This document shows positions 30,578 through 32,061 of a stretch of DNA of 32,061 nt, in pieces (the first letter of the stretch is position 1; each line of letters opens with the position of its first letter). The notes below the pieces were generated by a model that did no database searches, was not told the DNA's origin, and saw only the letters and a program-made list of their open reading frames with translations. The DNA comes from Elusimicrobiota bacterium (lineage in GTDB: Bacteria > Elusimicrobiota > Elusimicrobia > Elusimicrobiales > UBA9959), in assembly GCA_016208085.1 (NCBI GenBank), contig JACQYT010000005.1, forward strand, positions 1 to 32,061. The letters run 5' to 3'. The translations under genes were made by a program, and so were the position numbers.

Positions 30578-30606
30578 AGTTTAGCAGACACAGGCGGGAA
30601 AGTCAA
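30578..30606 (-). promoter_or_regulatory. Likely sigma70 promoter of the Cys-rich protein gene
   Basis: On the minus strand TTGACT (30606-30601), 17 nt and TAAACT (30583-30578) match the consensus well. The -10 is 32 nt before the ATG at 30545, which supports that start and the signal-peptide frame. Confidence 0.65.
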
Positions 30607-30784
30607 TAGGGAAAAAAGACATGGGTCTGTCGCCGCCGGCACGGCACTTTTCCGCAGGCTGGTATACAGCCTGGGCAGAGGTGCTATCCGATTGGGTTGA
30701 TGCGGGTCGTGTGGACAGCCGCGTGAGGCGACTGGATAGGATCAAAGGAAAGGGGCATCTCACGCTCCCGGCTTTCGGCATTCA

Positions 30785-31963
30785 TCATTCTGCGCCCCCT
30801 TGCGCCCGACGGTCCCAGTATCGGTCCCAGTGGCCATCTTCGCTGTTGAATAAAGCGCACAAAGCCAGCATCTCTTCGGCGCCCGTGTGCGAGACGTTCC
30901 AGTGCATCTCCGTCCCCTTCACTCGTTTGGCAAACTGCTTGACCCCGCTCTCCGCCACCCCGGACCCGATTGGCCATCCCTGAGCCCGGTAGCGCGGGTA
31001 GTCCATGGCATCCTTGTTGTTGGGGAAGAAGGAAAACGCATCCCGATAGAGCACTCGTCGAGGACTGCTTTCCGGATCGTCCTTTAGCGGTGGCCCCAGC
31101 CGGCGAGATTGCTCCTGTAAGTCCAGGATAATCCCCTCGACTTTGCCGTTCCAGAGCTTCTGCTTCCATTTCTCGCGCGCGGCGATGGCCGCCTTGGTTT
31201 CCTCTCCAAAGGCCGCCCGTGCGCTCTCCGCCAGGTGCTCCACCACATGCCAGAAATCCAGGATGAAAATCGCCTTCGGGAAATGCAGATTCTTCAACTC
31301 TCGGATCGGCTTGGCTCCGTCCGCCAGGAACAAAACCTGCTTGGCCGCCTCATAACCACGCCGCAAGGCCTCAACCCATAACATCCACCCGAAGGACTCC
31401 CATTTTTCCATAGAGGCCACGTATGTCTTCGTCTGTGCCTTGGCCCCTTTGTACTCCCCAAGCTTCGCTGCCGGGTCAGGTTGCGGCACAGCGTCGTAAA
31501 CCACCCCTACCCGGTCTTCTTTCCAGCGCTCATCGGGCACTGGCTGGATAGTATTTATACGGCCGCCGTCTGCCGTGATCACCATGAGCTCCCCAATCGC
31601 TGCGCATACATGGGGCGCGCGTCCTGCCTGAGCCGCCTTCACTTCCTCCTCCCGTTCCTCCACAAGCCTGCGCCCCTCCCGTTCCGCCAGAACCCGTATA
31701 CGCTGGCGCCCGAACAGAATCCCCGCCAGAGCCCGCAGCATCTCCTGTGCGTCCTCAAATGACCGCCCCACCACGGCCGCGTGGCAAATCTTGATTCTCC
31801 TGTAAAAAGTCGTTTTTTGGTCCAAAACTGTAGCGGCGGACGTAAGTCCGCTCAATAGGCGACTCACGTCGCCCGCTACAATTTCTAAACAAAATGAACT
31901 TTTTACGAATGAATCAATCTTGATTTTCCCGTAAAAAGTCGGAACAGCCAACGGGAAAGTCAC
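30785..31963 (-). CDS. ISKra4-like transposase
   Basis: A 392-residue transposase. ITADGGRI, LFLADGAKPIREL, the ILDFWHVVEHL block and the C-terminal PIGSGVAESGVKQFAKRVKG with MHWNVSHTGAEEMLALCALF match ISKra4-family transposases, with D in ADG, D in LDF and E in the final block as the probable catalytic triad. Family members are often 400-500 residues. The first 60 residues are odd: residues about 27-45 are encoded by a three-way-junction palindrome flanked by 26-nt direct repeats, which read TFYGKIKI and TFYRRIKI. The native start may therefore be further in, or the protein may be altered. Terminal inverted repeats of the element were not identified; the left end may be near the window's end. 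Confidence 0.82.
   Translation of the reverse strand: MTFPLAVPTFYGKIKIDSFVKSSFCLEIVAGDVSRLLSGLTSAATVLDQKTTFYRRIKICHAAVVGRSFEDAQEMLRALAGILFGRQRIRVLAEREGRRLVEEREEEVKAAQAGRAPHVCAAIGELMVITADGGRINTIQPVPDERWKEDRVGVVYDAVPQPDPAAKLGEYKGAKAQTKTYVASMEKWESFGWMLWVEALRRGYEAAKQVLFLADGAKPIRELKNLHFPKAIFILDFWHVVEHLAESARAAFGEETKAAIAAREKWKQKLWNGKVEGIILDLQEQSRRLGPPLKDDPESSPRRVLYRDAFSFFPNNKDAMDYPRYRAQGWPIGSGVAESGVKQFAKRVKGTEMHWNVSHTGAEEMLALCALFNSEDGHWDRYWDRRAQGGAE
31787..31941. repeat. 26-nt direct repeats flanking a palindrome
   Basis: Copies at 31787-31812 and 31916-31941 match at 24 of 26 positions (AATCTTGATT followed by GTAAAAAGTCG). They enclose the three-way-junction element. ACTTTTTACG near 31899-31908 is an inverted partner of the CGTAAAAAGT in the right copy. 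It may be a local duplication around the insertion. Confidence 0.85.
31829..31880. repeat. Three-way-junction palindrome, copy 3
   Basis: Outer TGTAGCG (31829-31835) pairs with CGCTACA (31874-31880). Arms CGGAC-GTAA-GTCCG (31837-31850) and GGCGAC-TCAC-GTCGCC (31858-31873), joined by a 7-nt linker. It is read through, in frame, by the transposase gene. Confidence 0.85.
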
Positions 31964-32061
31964 GCGACCCTATAATTGTAGCAAAAAAGGCAGGCGCAAT
32001 TTCTGAAAATGACCGGAAAAACTTTCGGCGGATTTGCTTTGGCGGCTAAAATCTGGCATAA

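Noticed and set aside
30421-30609. A plus-strand frame across the poly-G run
   Set aside because: It is antisense to the promoter and signal peptide of the secreted protein and has no start signals.

Overview
This window comes from an anaerobic, diderm bacterium of medium-high GC that lives on amino acids and acyl-CoA compounds. The diderm call rests on a lipoprotein with a lipobox, an outer-membrane beta-barrel ending in Phe, and periplasmic metal-binding proteins. Anaerobic life is indicated by a four-subunit 2-oxoacid:ferredoxin oxidoreductase and a 2-hydroxyacyl-CoA dehydratase/benzoyl-CoA reductase-type subunit with its ATP-driven Fe-S activator. The many dispersed palindromes and the secreted trypsin-like protease would fit an Elusimicrobiota-like or deltaproteobacterial lineage known from metagenomes. 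That placement is a guess, and no rRNA is present to test it.

Layout. 1-470: the end of an unidentified gene, then a leader of three back-to-back hairpins. 471-4513 (+): a thiolase, a frameshifted winged-helix gene, and a 3-hydroxyacyl-CoA dehydrogenase/enoyl-CoA hydratase fusion. 4748-9672 (+): a complete branched-chain amino acid ABC importer (livK-H-M-G-F), with a palindromic element between livG and livF. 9742-10437 (+): a His-rich membrane protein, probably a metal transporter. 10547-13745 (+): three consecutive secreted peptidases (trypsin-like S1, M28 aminopeptidase, HExxH metallopeptidase). 14093-16828 (+): ferredoxin and alpha, beta, gamma subunits of a Kor-type oxidoreductase, the gamma gene having lost its 5' end beside a repeat element. 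16861-24581 (+): dehydratase subunit, a NotI-like restriction endonuclease with a D12-class DNA methyltransferase, the dehydratase activator, an NDP-forming acyl-CoA synthetase and an AMP-forming acyl-CoA ligase. 27940-24708 (-): a zinc/manganese uptake operon (small secreted protein, outer-membrane barrel, ZnuA-like, ZnuB-like; no ATPase gene). 30545-28110 (-): a Cys-rich secreted protein interrupted by a run of nine C, and a membrane protein. 31963-30785 (-): an ISKra4-like transposase.

How it fits together (inference): secreted peptidases release peptides and amino acids, the Liv system imports branched-chain amino acids, 2-oxoacids are oxidised to acyl-CoA with reduction of ferredoxin, and the thiolase, fusion protein, dehydratase and CoA ligases handle the acyl-CoA pool, with ATP recovered by the NDP-forming synthetase.

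The most unusual aspect is the density of small repeat and palindrome families that touch gene ends: (i) a 100-nt element present twice, with compensatory changes in its stems; (ii) three-way-junction elements, three copies with unrelated arms but the same outer stem; (iii) heptamer arrays, two of them inside genes in the same frame; (iv) GATTACAGCGATAA repeats at gene boundaries; (v) AT-rich palindromes abutting start codons; and (vi) a poly-C tract that switches the frame of a secreted protein.
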